From contig JAKAHD010000007.1 of assembly GCA_021815205.1 (NCBI GenBank), positions 1 through 36,015 of the forward strand: DNA of 36,015 nt, given 5' to 3'. The translations under genes were made by a program, and so were the position numbers. This document shows, in pieces, positions 35,904-36,015 of the stretch. Positions within the stretch are counted from its first letter, which is position 1; the number at the start of each line of letters is the position of its first letter. The notes beneath the pieces are model-generated. The model did no database searches, was not told where the DNA came from, and saw only the letters and a program-made list of their open reading frames with translations. The DNA is from a bacterium. GTDB lineage: Bacteria > Patescibacteriota > Minisyncoccia > UBA6257 > GWB1-50-10.

Positions 35904-36015
35904 TCAAGGGGTGACAGTGGATAAGTACTGATCGGCCTTTTCTCTTGGAGTGATCCCATTCAACGAGAGATGAATCCGTTCCTCGTTGTACCAGTGGAGC
36001 CATTCGGCAAGGGTG
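35904..36015 (-). CDS. Transposase, integrase core C-terminal fragment, truncated by window end
   Basis: Reverse-strand translation TLAEWLHWYNEERIHLSLNGITPREKADQYLSTVTP*. Confidence 0.78.
   Translation of the reverse strand, partial: TLAEWLHWYNEERIHLSLNGITPREKADQYLSTVTP

Noticed and set aside
1-36015. CRISPR array or Cas genes
   Set aside because: No regularly spaced short direct repeats with unique spacers; all repeats seen are palindromes, inverted arms or two-copy direct repeats.
1-36015. Alternative genetic code (UGA recoded to Gly as in some CPR lineages)
   Set aside because: Several well-supported genes end at TGA at natural C-termini (R-M methylase, metalloprotease, transposase fragments) and no in-frame TGA is needed to complete any gene.

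Overview
The 36 kb window looks like a near-complete contig from a Patescibacteria/CPR-type bacterium (inference from gene content and style, not a database result). Both ends fall inside C-terminal fragments of integrase-core transposases. (1) 178-6876: a tRNA-Ser(GCT) carries an integrated island with a large serine recombinase, reconstructable attL/attR junctions, an internal attP-like junction, two nested sets of inverted repeats (~130-220 bp and ~350 bp), and a compact restriction-modification cassette: XRE regulator, nuclease-methylase fusion, two-TRD specificity subunit (Type IIB/BcgI-like). (2) 6.9-31.2 kb: a chromosomal backbone with HIT, znuABC-like transporter, C39-like peptidase, CysK-like, CofE-like, panD, UMP kinase, alr, three tRNAs, cupredoxin, tyrS, clpP, and large secreted surface proteins (M11/M6-like metalloprotease, FN3 protein). 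Many backbone genes have a TATAAT-like box 6-10 nt before the start codon, which suggests leaderless mRNAs. (3) 31.2-35.9 kb: an accessory region with SD-led genes. It contains a protein with a T9SS type-A sorting tail and a putative graspetide (microviridin-like) locus: a 70-aa precursor with a 'VPFLTRF' leader motif and an MvdC/MvdD-like ATP-grasp ligase, flanked by ~90-bp direct repeats. Perfect palindromes recur throughout, mostly at gene 3' ends, and a few lie inside coding sequence (tyrS, metalloprotease).
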